A stretch of 64,000 nt of DNA from the NCBI GenBank assembly GCA_900542625.1, contig UQOH01000001.1, forward strand, positions 1-64,000, in the 5' to 3' direction. A model generated the notes under the pieces. That model was given only the letters and a program-made list of their open reading frames with translations, had not been told where the DNA came from and did not search any database. Position numbers and translations under genes: made by a program. The stretch comes from an uncultured Fusobacterium sp. (lineage in GTDB: Bacteria > Fusobacteriota > Fusobacteriia > Fusobacteriales > Fusobacteriaceae). Below, piece by piece: positions 56,010-64,000 of this stretch (the first letter of the stretch is position 1; each line of letters starts with the position of its first letter).

Positions 56010-56522
56010 GTGAAAATATCAGAAAAATTTCAAAAAGTTGAAGACATGATAATGGTAGTAACATTTATTATAATGGTTGTTTCATGTTTTGCTCAAGTTG
56101 TAAATAGAAATATTTTTCAGATTCCAGTTTCAGGTTTCGAAGAAGCTGCAAAATATTCAATGGTATACATGGTGCTTCTTGGAACAGAAATGGGACTTAG
56201 AGATGGAACTCAAATATCAGTTACAGCAGTAGTAGATATGCTAAAAGGAACAACTAAAAAGATAGTTATGATTATTTCTAAAGGAATTGTAGTTTTAGTT
56301 TCAGCAGCTCTTTTCTATCATTCTATAGGACTTGTACAAAGACAGATAATTTCAGGACAGACTTCACCAGGATTACAGATTCCTATGTCTATTCCTTATT
56401 TTGCTTTAGTATTAAGCTTTGGAATAATTACTCTTGTTCAGGGAGTAACTTTAATAATGATGATAACAGGTAAAATAAAAATGGATAGCAATGAAGAACA
56501 AAGTGAAGGAGGAAAAGAATAA
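56010..56522 (+). CDS. dctQ: TRAP transporter small membrane subunit (DctQ)
   Basis: A 170-residue membrane protein with four helices (about 15-35, 45-65, 85-105, 128-150). The DctQ-like segments NRNIFQIPVSGFEEAAKYSMVYMVLLGTEMGLRDG place it clearly in the family. It uses GTG at 56010 after AGGGGG. Its stop shares the A of TAATG with dctM, so the two subunits are made together. Confidence 0.9.
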   Translation: MKISEKFQKVEDMIMVVTFIIMVVSCFAQVVNRNIFQIPVSGFEEAAKYSMVYMVLLGTEMGLRDGTQISVTAVVDMLKGTTKKIVMIISKGIVVLVSAALFYHSIGLVQRQIISGQTSPGLQIPMSIPYFALVLSFGIITLVQGVTLIMMITGKIKMDSNEEQSEGGKE

Positions 56523-57799
56523 TGACAGGATTAATTTTATTTGGATCATTTGCAGTTCTTTTAATATTAGGTGTGCCGATAGCAATGTCTCTTGGTGCAG
56601 CAGGTATGGCAACAATTCTTTTCAGTCCTGATGTTCATCTTTCAATAAATGTTATTGCTCAAAGAATATTTGGTGGACTTGATTCTACATCAATAATGGC
56701 TATTGCATTTTTCGTTCTTGCTGGAAACATAATGACTAAAGGTGGAATATCAAGAAGACTTGTAGAATTTGCCAATGCGATAGTAGGAGGATTCAGAGGA
56801 GGACTTGGATTAGCTCTGGTTCTTGCTTGTGCTTTCTTTGCTGCTTTATCAGGATCAGCACCAGCAACAGTTGTTGCTATTGGTGTAATGCTTTATCCTG
56901 ATATGGTTAAACTTGGTTATCCAAAAGAGAGAGTTGCAGGGCTGTTAGTGGTTTCTGGAGGATTAGGACCAATCATTCCTCCAAGTATCATAATGGTTGT
57001 TTATGCAACAATTACAGGTGCTTCAGTTGGCGATATGTTTAAATCAGGAATGGCAATAGGATTAATGATAATGGCTGTTCTAATGATAGTTGTTGTATTC
57101 TATGCTTATAAAGAAAAATGGCCTCAGACAAGAGTGAAAATGTCGCTTAATGAATTTTTAACAACTTTTGTTAAAGCAATACCAGCTCTTCTTCTTCCAA
57201 TTATAATTCTTGGAGGAATTTACTCAGGTGTTTTAACTCCGACAGAATCATCAGCGGTTGCAGTTGTATGGTCATTAATAACAGGAATGTTTATCTATAA
57301 AGAAGTTTCATTAAAAGATCTGTATGAAATCTTCCTTGATTCAGCCAAAGGTTCAGCAATGATTTTATTTATCATTGCTACATCAACAGCATTTGCATGG
57401 TTATTTGCCTTTGTTGGAATTTCAGCTCAGCTTGTAAACTTTGTAGTAGGATTAAATTTAACTCCTACACTATTCTGTTTTGTTGTAGCAGTAATTCTTC
57501 TAATATTTGGAGTATTCCTTGAAGGAATAGCGACTTGTGTATTAATGGTTCCAGTTTTATGGCCGATAGCAAAAGCTCTTGGAATAGATGCAGTTCACTT
57601 TGGTATGATTGTTTCTATTTCAAATGTAATAGGAACAATGACTCCGCCAGTGGCAGTAAATATATTCTCTGCAGCAAGTGTAACAAAATTAAAAATGGGA
57701 GATATTGCAAAAGGACAGCTTCCATTCTTCGTTGGATATGTAGTGGTATTCTTCCTTGTGGTGCTAGTACCAGCGTTTAGTACATTTTTATTAAAATAA
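56522..57799 (+). CDS. dctM: TRAP transporter large membrane subunit (DctM)
   Basis: A 425-residue permease of the TRAP type with about 12 helices. Recognised segments: LAGNIMTKGGISRRLVEFANAIVGGFRGGLGLA, SGSAPATVVAIGVMLYPDM, PIIPPSIIMVVYATITGASVGDMFKSG and the late GMIVSISNVIGTMTPPVAVN. It takes up the DctP ligand with a Na+ gradient. Starts one base before the dctQ stop ends. Confidence 0.95.
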   Translation: MTGLILFGSFAVLLILGVPIAMSLGAAGMATILFSPDVHLSINVIAQRIFGGLDSTSIMAIAFFVLAGNIMTKGGISRRLVEFANAIVGGFRGGLGLALVLACAFFAALSGSAPATVVAIGVMLYPDMVKLGYPKERVAGLLVVSGGLGPIIPPSIIMVVYATITGASVGDMFKSGMAIGLMIMAVLMIVVVFYAYKEKWPQTRVKMSLNEFLTTFVKAIPALLLPIIILGGIYSGVLTPTESSAVAVVWSLITGMFIYKEVSLKDLYEIFLDSAKGSAMILFIIATSTAFAWLFAFVGISAQLVNFVVGLNLTPTLFCFVVAVILLIFGVFLEGIATCVLMVPVLWPIAKALGIDAVHFGMIVSISNVIGTMTPPVAVNIFSAASVTKLKMGDIAKGQLPFFVGYVVVFFLVVLVPAFSTFLLK

Positions 57800-57834
57800 T
57801 TTTCAATTTTTATAAAATTTTAGGAGGTTTTTAA

Positions 57835-58635
57835 ATGTGTAGCAAAGAGAATAAAGAAAGAATGGAAAAATGGAGTGTACAGTCTTCAGATGAATTAGGT
57901 TTTCATGAAGTAATAACTCCTTCTAACAGTGATTGTGTAGCAGCTCAAATATTTAGATTAAATATGACAGCTGGACAGTCATACATACTTGAATCAAAAG
58001 ATTTAGAACTTCATCCAGTTTTAATAAAAGGAAAAGCTGAAATAAGTGAACACCCTATTTTAAATGAAAAAATGGACAAATTTGATTCTTTTTACATTCC
58101 TGCTAACAACACTATAAAAATAACAGCAGTAGAAGATTGTATATTCTATATAGCAGGAGCAAAATGTGAAGGATTAGGAAAACCTTCATTCAGAAAATTT
58201 GATATAACTCTTCCAATAGGAGGCATTCATCAAATTCATGGAGAGGGAGTAGGGCAAAGAGAAGTTATGTTTACTTTAGCTCCGCAAGATAGAGCTTCAA
58301 GATTAATCTGCGGAATAACTTGGGGAGGAGAGGGAGCTTGGACAAGCTGGCCGCCTCATCAGCATGAAAAAGATTTAGAAGAAGTTTATTGTTATTTTGA
58401 TATGGATCTTCCTAAATTTGGTTTCCATGTAAGTTACTTAAAAAGCGGAGAAGTAGAAGATATTGTAACGCACATTGTAAAATCAGGAACAATGGTTCAG
58501 GCTCCATGTGGATATCATCCAACAGTAGCAAGCCCTGGAACAAAAAATACATATTTATGGGTTCTTTCAGCTTTCGCTCCAAAGAGCAGAAGCTATGATC
58601 TTGCAATATTAGACCCAGCATATTCAAAAAAATAA
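57835..58635 (+). CDS. IolB/KduI-type isomerase, probable 5-keto-4-deoxyuronate isomerase
   Basis: A 266-residue double cupin. The metal-binding motif PPHQHEKDLEEVYCY and the late QAPCGYHPTVASPGTKNTYLWVLSA (His and Tyr) match the IolB family (5-deoxyglucuronate isomerase) as well as the related KduI. Inositol genes are absent, whereas the next gene looks like kduD and later genes handle KDG. Inference: it converts 5-keto-4-deoxyuronate to 2,5-diketo-3-deoxygluconate, acting as a substitute for KduI. Confidence 0.75.
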   Translation: MCSKENKERMEKWSVQSSDELGFHEVITPSNSDCVAAQIFRLNMTAGQSYILESKDLELHPVLIKGKAEISEHPILNEKMDKFDSFYIPANNTIKITAVEDCIFYIAGAKCEGLGKPSFRKFDITLPIGGIHQIHGEGVGQREVMFTLAPQDRASRLICGITWGGEGAWTSWPPHQHEKDLEEVYCYFDMDLPKFGFHVSYLKSGEVEDIVTHIVKSGTMVQAPCGYHPTVASPGTKNTYLWVLSAFAPKSRSYDLAILDPAYSKK

Positions 58636-58679
58636 AAATCATATTATATAAAAATTGAAACTATTAAGGAGGTTTTAAA

Positions 58680-59444
58680 ATGAGTTTTTTAGATTTAACA
58701 GGTAAAAAAGCAATAGTAACAGGAGCTGCCCAAGGTTTAAGTTTTGGAATGGCAGAAGGACTTATGGAAGCAGGAGCAGAAGTATGTATTTTAGATATAA
58801 ATCCTAAGGTTATAGAAGTGGCAGAAGATTTTAACAAAAGAGGATTCAAATGTCATGGAATTATGGCTAATATTGCAAAAGAGGGAGAAAGAGAAGAAGC
58901 TTTCGCAAATGCAGTATCAAAATTAGGAGATCACTTAGATATCTTAGTAAACAGTGCAGGAGTTCAAAGACGTCATAAAAGTGAAGAATTTCCATTAAGC
59001 GACTGGAAATTTGTTTTAGATGTAAACTTAACAGCTGTATTTGTTTTATCACAACTTGCTGCAAAACAATTTATGAAACAGGAATCTAAAGGAAAAATTA
59101 TAAATATAGCATCCATGCTTTCATTCTTTGGAGGATATACAATTCCAGCTTATGCAGCATCAAAAGGTGGAGTAGCACAGCTTACAAAAGCTTTTTGTAA
59201 TGAATGGGCTGAAAAAGGAATAAATATTAATGCTCTGGCACCAGGATATATGGATACAGAAATGAATGTGGCTCTTACAGATCCATCTAATCCAAGATAT
59301 TTAGAGATTACTAACCGTATTCCAGCTAAGAGATGGGGAACACCAGCTGATATGAAAGGTCCAGTTGTATTCTTAGCATCAGAAGCATCAGATTATTTAA
59401 ACGGAGCAATAATACCAGTAGATGGAGGATATTTAGTTAAGTAA
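58680..59444 (+). CDS. kduD: SDR-family dehydrogenase, probable KduD
   Basis: A 254-residue short-chain dehydrogenase. The Rossmann glycine motif is TGAAQGLSFG (14-23), the catalytic triad is S145, Y158 and K162 (IASML, YAASKGG), and the segment FDL/FLDLTGKKAIVTG with LAPGYMDTEMN is typical of KduD (2-dehydro-3-deoxy-D-gluconate 5-dehydrogenase). It would reduce diketo-deoxygluconate to 2-keto-3-deoxygluconate (KDG). Alternatives are gluconate 5-dehydrogenase-type enzymes, which are similar; context favours KduD. Confidence 0.88.
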   Translation: MSFLDLTGKKAIVTGAAQGLSFGMAEGLMEAGAEVCILDINPKVIEVAEDFNKRGFKCHGIMANIAKEGEREEAFANAVSKLGDHLDILVNSAGVQRRHKSEEFPLSDWKFVLDVNLTAVFVLSQLAAKQFMKQESKGKIINIASMLSFFGGYTIPAYAASKGGVAQLTKAFCNEWAEKGININALAPGYMDTEMNVALTDPSNPRYLEITNRIPAKRWGTPADMKGPVVFLASEASDYLNGAIIPVDGGYLVK

Positions 59445-59474
59445 TTTTAATTAAGTTATTTTTGGGAGGAATAA

Positions 59475-60425
59475 ATGAAAGTTATAATTACAGATTGCGA
59501 TCACGCAAATATTGATATAGAAACAGGAATATTAAATAAAGCAGGTTTAGAATTTGAATTAAAACAATGTAAAACAGAAGAAGATTTAATAGAACAATGT
59601 AAAGACGGAAATATATTTATAAATCAATACGCTCCAATAACAAGAAAAGTAATGGAAGCATTGCCAAATTTAAAAATGGTAGTTCGCTATGGAGTTGGAG
59701 TTAACAATGTTGATGTAAAAGCAGCTACAGATTTAGGTGTTCAAGTATGTAATGTTCCTGACTACGGAATGAACGAAGTTGCAGATCAAGCTATAGCTAT
59801 GATGATGGCTCTTGTAAGAAAAGTAGTAACAATGAATAAATATACTAAAGAAACTAAATGGGATTATATTCATTCTATGCCTATAAGACGTAACAGTACA
59901 ATGACTGTAGGAGTTGTAGGTTTAGGACGTATAGGACGTAACTTTGCTGAAAAAGCTCATTATTTAGGATTTAATGTAATGGGATATGATCCTTACTTTA
60001 AGCCAACAGAAGAAACAAAATTTATAGTTCCATCTACAATAAATGAAATAGTTGAAAAATCAGATATTGTATCTATTCATTGTCCGCTTGATGGAAATAG
60101 AGATTTATTTAATGCTGAAACATTTAAACGTATGAAAAATACAGCATACATTATCAATGTTTCTCGTGGAGGAATTATAAATGAAAAAGCATTAGATGAA
60201 GCATTAACAAATGGAGAAATTGCAGGAGCAGCTCTTGACTGTGTTGAGTTTGAGCCAATGATGCCGGGATCACCATTATTTAAACATGAAAACTTAATAG
60301 TATCTCCTCATATGGGATGGTATTCAGAAGAAGCAGCAGCAGAACTAAAACGTAAAGTTGCAGAAGAATCTGTAAGATTTGCAGGTGGAGAAGCAGTTCA
60401 CTATCCTGTAAATAAATTAAAATAA
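59475..60425 (+). CDS. D-2-hydroxyacid dehydrogenase, substrate unknown
   Basis: A 316-residue NAD(P)-dependent dehydrogenase of the D-isomer hydroxyacid family (phosphoglycerate dehydrogenase/CtBP-like). It has the glycine motif VGLGRIGRNFAEKA, the IINVSRGGIINEKAL arginine block, and the catalytic histidine in SPHMGWYSEEAA. In this operon it may reduce a 2-keto or 2-hydroxy sugar acid, feeding or draining the KDG pool. It is an unusual member of a KDG cluster, and no clear step needs it. Confidence 0.88.
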   Translation: MKVIITDCDHANIDIETGILNKAGLEFELKQCKTEEDLIEQCKDGNIFINQYAPITRKVMEALPNLKMVVRYGVGVNNVDVKAATDLGVQVCNVPDYGMNEVADQAIAMMMALVRKVVTMNKYTKETKWDYIHSMPIRRNSTMTVGVVGLGRIGRNFAEKAHYLGFNVMGYDPYFKPTEETKFIVPSTINEIVEKSDIVSIHCPLDGNRDLFNAETFKRMKNTAYIINVSRGGIINEKALDEALTNGEIAGAALDCVEFEPMMPGSPLFKHENLIVSPHMGWYSEEAAAELKRKVAEESVRFAGGEAVHYPVNKLK

Positions 60426-60440
60426 TCAGAGGAGATAACT

Positions 60441-61409
60441 ATGAAAGATATATTAAAAAAAATAGAAGAAATAGGAATAGTTCCAGTTGTAAAACTAGAA
60501 AAAATAGAAGATGCTCTTCCATTAGCTAAAGCACTTTGTGAAGGAGGACTTCCATGTGCAGAAGTAACGTTCAGAACAGAGATATGTGCTGATGTAATAA
60601 AAGTAATGAAAGAAAATTATCCAGAAATGGTAGTTGGAGCAGGAACAGTATTAACTATAAAACAAGTAGATGAGGCTATGGAAGCAGGAGCAGAATTTAT
60701 AGTAAGTCCTGGTCTTAATCCGGAAATAGTTGATTATTGTAACAAAAAAGGAATAGTTATTACTCCAGGATGTGCAAATCCAAGTGATGTGGAACAAGCA
60801 ATAAAATATGGTCTTAAAACAGTTAAATTTTTCCCGGCAGAAAGTGCTGGAGGATTAAAAATGATAAAAGCTATGAGTGCTCCTTATATAAATATTAAGT
60901 TTATGCCTACAGGCGGAATCAATGCAGAAAATTTAAATACTTATTTAGACTTTGAAAAAATAATTGCTTGTGGTGGAACATGGATGGTACCGTCAGATCT
61001 TATAGCTAAAAAAGATTTTGACAGTATTAAAAATTTAACAAAAACAGCTGTGGAAAATATGCTTGGATTCTCTCTTGCTCATATAGGATTAAATACAGCA
61101 GATTCAGAAGAAGCGGAAAATGCAGCTGACACATTTGAAAAGATTTTTGGATTTAAAAAAGCTGCAAATCCAAACTCAATTTTCGCAGGAAGTTATATTG
61201 AAGCAATGCGTTCACCATATTTAGGAAAAAATGGTCATATAGCTATTTTTACAAACTATATTGAACGTGCAATAGCATATCTTGAAAGAAATGGAGTTAA
61301 ATTTAATAAAGAAAGTGCTAAATATAATCCAGCAGGAAAATTGGGCGCTATATATTTAGAACAGGAAATAGGTGGTTTTGCAGTACATTTAGTACAAAAA
61401 GCTAAATAA
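60441..61409 (+). CDS. KDPG aldolase fused to a VOC domain
   Basis: Cleaves 2-keto-3-deoxy-6-phosphogluconate to pyruvate and glyceraldehyde 3-phosphate. The N-terminal half (about 1-208) is a full class I KDPG/KHG aldolase, with E41 (EVTFRT) and Schiff-base lysine K129 (TVKFFPAES). Residues about 212-322 form a second domain, LAHIGLNTADSEEA ... GHIAIFTNYIERAIAYLERNGV ... IGGFAVHLVQ, which looks like a glyoxalase/VOC fold. Free KDPG aldolases end near residue 210. The junction is in one frame without a stop. The VOC role is unknown. Confidence 0.9.
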   Translation: MKDILKKIEEIGIVPVVKLEKIEDALPLAKALCEGGLPCAEVTFRTEICADVIKVMKENYPEMVVGAGTVLTIKQVDEAMEAGAEFIVSPGLNPEIVDYCNKKGIVITPGCANPSDVEQAIKYGLKTVKFFPAESAGGLKMIKAMSAPYINIKFMPTGGINAENLNTYLDFEKIIACGGTWMVPSDLIAKKDFDSIKNLTKTAVENMLGFSLAHIGLNTADSEEAENAADTFEKIFGFKKAANPNSIFAGSYIEAMRSPYLGKNGHIAIFTNYIERAIAYLERNGVKFNKESAKYNPAGKLGAIYLEQEIGGFAVHLVQKAK

Positions 61410-61424
61410 GGAGGGGTAATATAA

Positions 61425-62453
61425 ATGGCTGAAATAGTAACAATGGGAGAAATAATGTTAAGATTATCTCCGCCAGGATGTCAAAGATTTGTTCAGGCAA
61501 CAACCTTTGATGTAAATTATGGTGGAAGTGAAGGAAATATAGCAGTATGTTTAGCTAATTATGGACATAACACAGCATATATTACAAAACTTCCTAAAAA
61601 TGCTATAGGAGATTGTGTCGTAGCAACTCTTCGTAAATATAATGTAGATTGTTCTGCTATTGCAAGAGGCGGAAACAGACTTGGTATATATTTCTTAGAA
61701 AACGGTTCATCAGTAAGACCAGCAAGTGTTGTTTATGACAGAGCAGGTTCATCTATGGCACATGCTGTTCCAGAAGATTTTGATTTTGATAATATTTTAA
61801 AAGGAGTTAAATGGTTTCATACATCAGGAATTACTCCCGTGTTAAATAAAGAAGTGGCAGAAGCAACTAAAAAAGCAATGGCAGCAGCGAAAAAAAATGG
61901 AGCAATCGTTTCTTTTGACTTAAACTATAGAGCTAAATTATGGACAGAAGGTGTAGAAGAAAAACAAAAATTAATAGCTGATATGATGCAGTATGTTGAT
62001 GTGTGCTTTGGAAATGCGAGAGATGCTGCTATGGTTTTAGGATATAAAGATGGAGATACAGATTTCATTAATGGTGAATACAGCATTTGTGTAAATGAAG
62101 AAAATATGCAGAAAGTTATAAAAAAATATGGATTTAAATATTTAGTAAGTTCTTTAAGAGAGAGTATTTCTGCTTCAGATAACGGATATAGTGCTGTTGT
62201 GGCTACAGAAGATAATATCTATGTTGGAAAGAAATTTTTAGTACATATTACAGACAGAGTTGGAAGCGGCGATGCTTTTGCTTCAGGATTTATCCATGGT
62301 TTAATAATAGGAAAGTCAAAAGAAGAAGCTCTTAATTTTGCAATTGCTTCATCTGCAATAAAACATACAATACCTGGAGATTTTAATTTTGCAAGTGTTG
62401 AAGAAGTTGAAAAACTTGCAAATAGTAATGGAGAAGGAAGAGTTGTAAGATAA
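61425..62453 (+). CDS. kdgK: 2-keto-3-deoxygluconate kinase (PfkB family)
   Basis: Phosphorylates KDG to KDPG, the substrate of the aldolase before it. The 342-residue PfkB-family kinase has the N-terminal MGEIMLRLSPPG and NYGGSEGNIAVCLANYG (about 31-47), and the catalytic motif DRVGSGDAF (277-285, base D283). KDG kinases share the early GGSEGN block. It starts 15 bases after the aldolase. The gene order aldolase-kinase argues against other sugar kinases. Confidence 0.9.
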   Translation: MAEIVTMGEIMLRLSPPGCQRFVQATTFDVNYGGSEGNIAVCLANYGHNTAYITKLPKNAIGDCVVATLRKYNVDCSAIARGGNRLGIYFLENGSSVRPASVVYDRAGSSMAHAVPEDFDFDNILKGVKWFHTSGITPVLNKEVAEATKKAMAAAKKNGAIVSFDLNYRAKLWTEGVEEKQKLIADMMQYVDVCFGNARDAAMVLGYKDGDTDFINGEYSICVNEENMQKVIKKYGFKYLVSSLRESISASDNGYSAVVATEDNIYVGKKFLVHITDRVGSGDAFASGFIHGLIIGKSKEEALNFAIASSAIKHTIPGDFNFASVEEVEKLANSNGEGRVVR

Positions 62454-62462
62454 TTTATTTAA

Positions 62463-62497
62463 AAAAAGAGATATATTTAATGTATCTCTTTTTTATA
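62463..62497 (+). terminator. Hairpin terminator between kdgK and the dehydratase
   Basis: AAAAAGAGATA / TATCTCTTTTT (62463-62473 with 62483-62493), 9-base loop, U run. The next gene follows within 25 bases, so partial read-through is likely. Confidence 0.8.
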
Positions 62498-62517
62498 TAA
62501 AACATGGAGGAATAGTT

Positions 62518-64000
62518 ATGTTAAAAAGTCAAAAATTAAGAGAAGTAGCTCCAGAGGTTGATCCTCTTAGAATAGGAATGGGATGGAAAACAGAAGATTT
62601 AGATAAACCTCAAATTATGATAGAAAGCACATACGGGGACAGTCATCCGGGAAGTGCTCATCTAAATAAACTAATATCAGAAGTAGAAAAAGCAATAAAA
62701 GAAACTAATGGAAAAGCGGCAAAATATTTTGTTACAGATATATGTGACGGGCAGGCTCAAGGACATGATGGAATGAATTATTCTCTTGTATCAAGAGAGA
62801 TGATAGCAGATATGATAGAGATACAAGCTATGGCAACTCCTTTTGATGCTGGAGTCTTTATAGCAAGTTGTGATAAAGGTCTTCCCGGAAATCTTTGTGC
62901 TTTAGCAAGATTAAATATGCCGTCAATAGTAATGACAGGAGGAATAATGGCAGCTGGACCTGATATGCTCACTTTAGAGCAGCTTGGAGCGTATAGTGCT
63001 AGATATGAAAGAGGAGAGATAACAGAAAAAGAATTAATTTTTGCGAAGGAAAATGCCTGTCCTTCGTGTGGAGCATGTTCTTTTATGGGGACCGCTTCCA
63101 CAATGCAGGTAACAGCGGAAGCATTAGGATTAGCTCTTCCTGGTTCAGCTTTACTTCCTGCAAATTCAGAAGAAATTAAAATTAAAAGTTTTGAAACAGG
63201 AAAAAGAGCAGTTGAAATTGCAGTTGAAGGAATACTGCCTTCAGATATTCTTACAGAAAAAGCATTTGAAAATGCAATCATGGTTCATGCTGCGATAGCA
63301 GGTTCTTCTAACTCGCTTCTTCATATTCCGGCAATAGCACATGAAGTAGGAATAGAGCTTGATGCAGAAAAATTTGATAAAATTCATAGAAGAATACCAT
63401 ATATCTTGAATATAAGACCAAGTGGATTTTATCCTGGAGAATATTTTTATTACGCTGGAGGAGTTCCTGCAATAATGGAAGAGATAAAAGAATTTTTACA
63501 TCTTGATGTAATGACAGCAACAGGAAAAACTCTTGGTGAAAATCTTGAAGAATTAAAGAAAAATGGATATTACGAAAAATGTCAGGCTGAATTGGAAAAA
63601 CGTAATATTAAGAAAGAAGATATAATAAAAACAATAGATAATCCTATTCAAAAACAAGGAGCAATAGCAGTTTTAAAAGGAAATCTTGCACCGGAAGGAG
63701 CAGTTATAAAACACTCTGCTGTACCAAAAGAAATGCAGAATATAATATTAAAAGCAAAACCTTTTAACAGTGAAGAGGAAGCAATAAAAGCAGTTCTTAC
63801 AGGTATTATAAATCCAGGAGATGCTGTTATAATAAGATATGAAGGACCAAAAGGAAGCGGAATGCCGGAAATGTTTTATACAACAGAAGCGATAGCTTCA
63901 GATCCTAGAATATCAGCCTCAACAGCACTTATTACAGATGGAAGATTTTCTGGTGCTACTCGTGGACCTGCCATAGGACATGTATCTCCAGAGGCAGCAG
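62518..64000 (+). CDS. IlvD/Edd-family dehydratase, 3' end outside window
   Basis: The first 494 codons of an iron-sulfur dehydratase, with an ATG at 62518 after GGAGG. The cluster cysteines of the IlvD/Edd family appear as C76 (DICDGQAQGHDG), C118 (SCDKGLPG) and C187 (CGACSFMGTASTM), and the GRFSGATRGPAIGH block lies near the edge. The MGTASTM block is typical of sugar-acid dehydratases (aldonate, e.g. xylonate/gluconate type) rather than dihydroxy-acid dehydratase. In this operon it probably makes KDG from a hexonate. The frame is open to the window end. Confidence 0.9.
   Translation, partial: MLKSQKLREVAPEVDPLRIGMGWKTEDLDKPQIMIESTYGDSHPGSAHLNKLISEVEKAIKETNGKAAKYFVTDICDGQAQGHDGMNYSLVSREMIADMIEIQAMATPFDAGVFIASCDKGLPGNLCALARLNMPSIVMTGGIMAAGPDMLTLEQLGAYSARYERGEITEKELIFAKENACPSCGACSFMGTASTMQVTAEALGLALPGSALLPANSEEIKIKSFETGKRAVEIAVEGILPSDILTEKAFENAIMVHAAIAGSSNSLLHIPAIAHEVGIELDAEKFDKIHRRIPYILNIRPSGFYPGEYFYYAGGVPAIMEEIKEFLHLDVMTATGKTLGENLEELKKNGYYEKCQAELEKRNIKKEDIIKTIDNPIQKQGAIAVLKGNLAPEGAVIKHSAVPKEMQNIILKAKPFNSEEEAIKAVLTGIINPGDAVIIRYEGPKGSGMPEMFYTTEAIASDPRISASTALITDGRFSGATRGPAIGHVSPEAA

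Noticed and set aside
62778..63281. Minus-strand open frame inside the IlvD/Edd-type gene
   Set aside because: The plus strand encodes all cluster cysteines of the dehydratase continuously; the reverse frame has no motif or ribosome binding site.

Overview
The window looks like a chromosomal segment of a member of the Fusobacteriales (Fusobacterium or a close relative). The evidence is very AT-rich DNA, strong GGAGG ribosome binding sites, a trimeric (YadA-type) autotransporter, outer-membrane efflux genes beside Firmicute-like metabolic genes, and a Na+-type ATP synthase c subunit that matches the Ilyobacter/Fusobacterium pattern. The species is not determinable from sequence reading alone.

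Region 1 (1-12745) is a hexarate (galactarate/glucarate) catabolic island. It holds the start of a LysR regulator, a tripartite tricarboxylate-type importer (TctC, TctB, TctA), galactarate dehydratase, an AEC permease, glucarate dehydratase, the diacid regulator CdaR, tartronate semialdehyde reductase, a DapA-superfamily lyase that probably replaces the GarL aldolase, glycerate kinase, and an aldo/keto reductase. Together they convert both hexarates to pyruvate and 2-phosphoglycerate. Two promoters in this island (upstream of tctC and gudD) are near copies of each other.

Region 2 (12869-19888) is a poorly characterised ABC importer: two tandem, closely similar DUF3798-type binding proteins, each with its own promoter, then a dual-domain sugar/nucleoside-type ATPase, two permeases and a small membrane-anchored protein. 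Substrate is unknown.

Region 3 (19962-28002) is a run of small regulatory and stress units: a Crp/Fnr regulator opposite a TIGR04076-like gene, a nitroreductase opposite an HxlR regulator, a short YadA-like adhesin, a MerR regulator with flavoproteins (one frameshifted in a poly-A run), truA, an acetyltransferase, a PerR regulator with a superoxide reductase, and an SGNH-like protein.

Region 4 (28149-32728) carries an AEC permease, an unassigned multi-TM transporter and two M20 amidohydrolases. Region 5 (32855-46027) is housekeeping: rplS, lepB, rimI, purB, an isoprenoid-related membrane protein, glmM, a methyltransferase, and the complete F-type ATP synthase operon with a two-carboxylate c subunit. 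Region 6 (46126-50641) is a MacA-MacB-TolC efflux operon on the minus strand; opposite it are a DUF2207 protein and LemA.

Region 7 (53493-64000) is a second sugar-acid island: a FadR-type GntR regulator, a TRAP transporter (DctP, DctQ, DctM), an IolB/KduI-type isomerase, a KduD-type dehydrogenase, a 2-hydroxyacid dehydrogenase, a KDPG aldolase fused to a VOC domain, 2-keto-3-deoxygluconate kinase, and the start of an IlvD/Edd-family dehydratase that runs off the window. These would funnel uronates or aldonates through KDG and KDPG to pyruvate and glyceraldehyde 3-phosphate. No tRNA, rRNA, CRISPR array, insertion sequence or prophage was seen.
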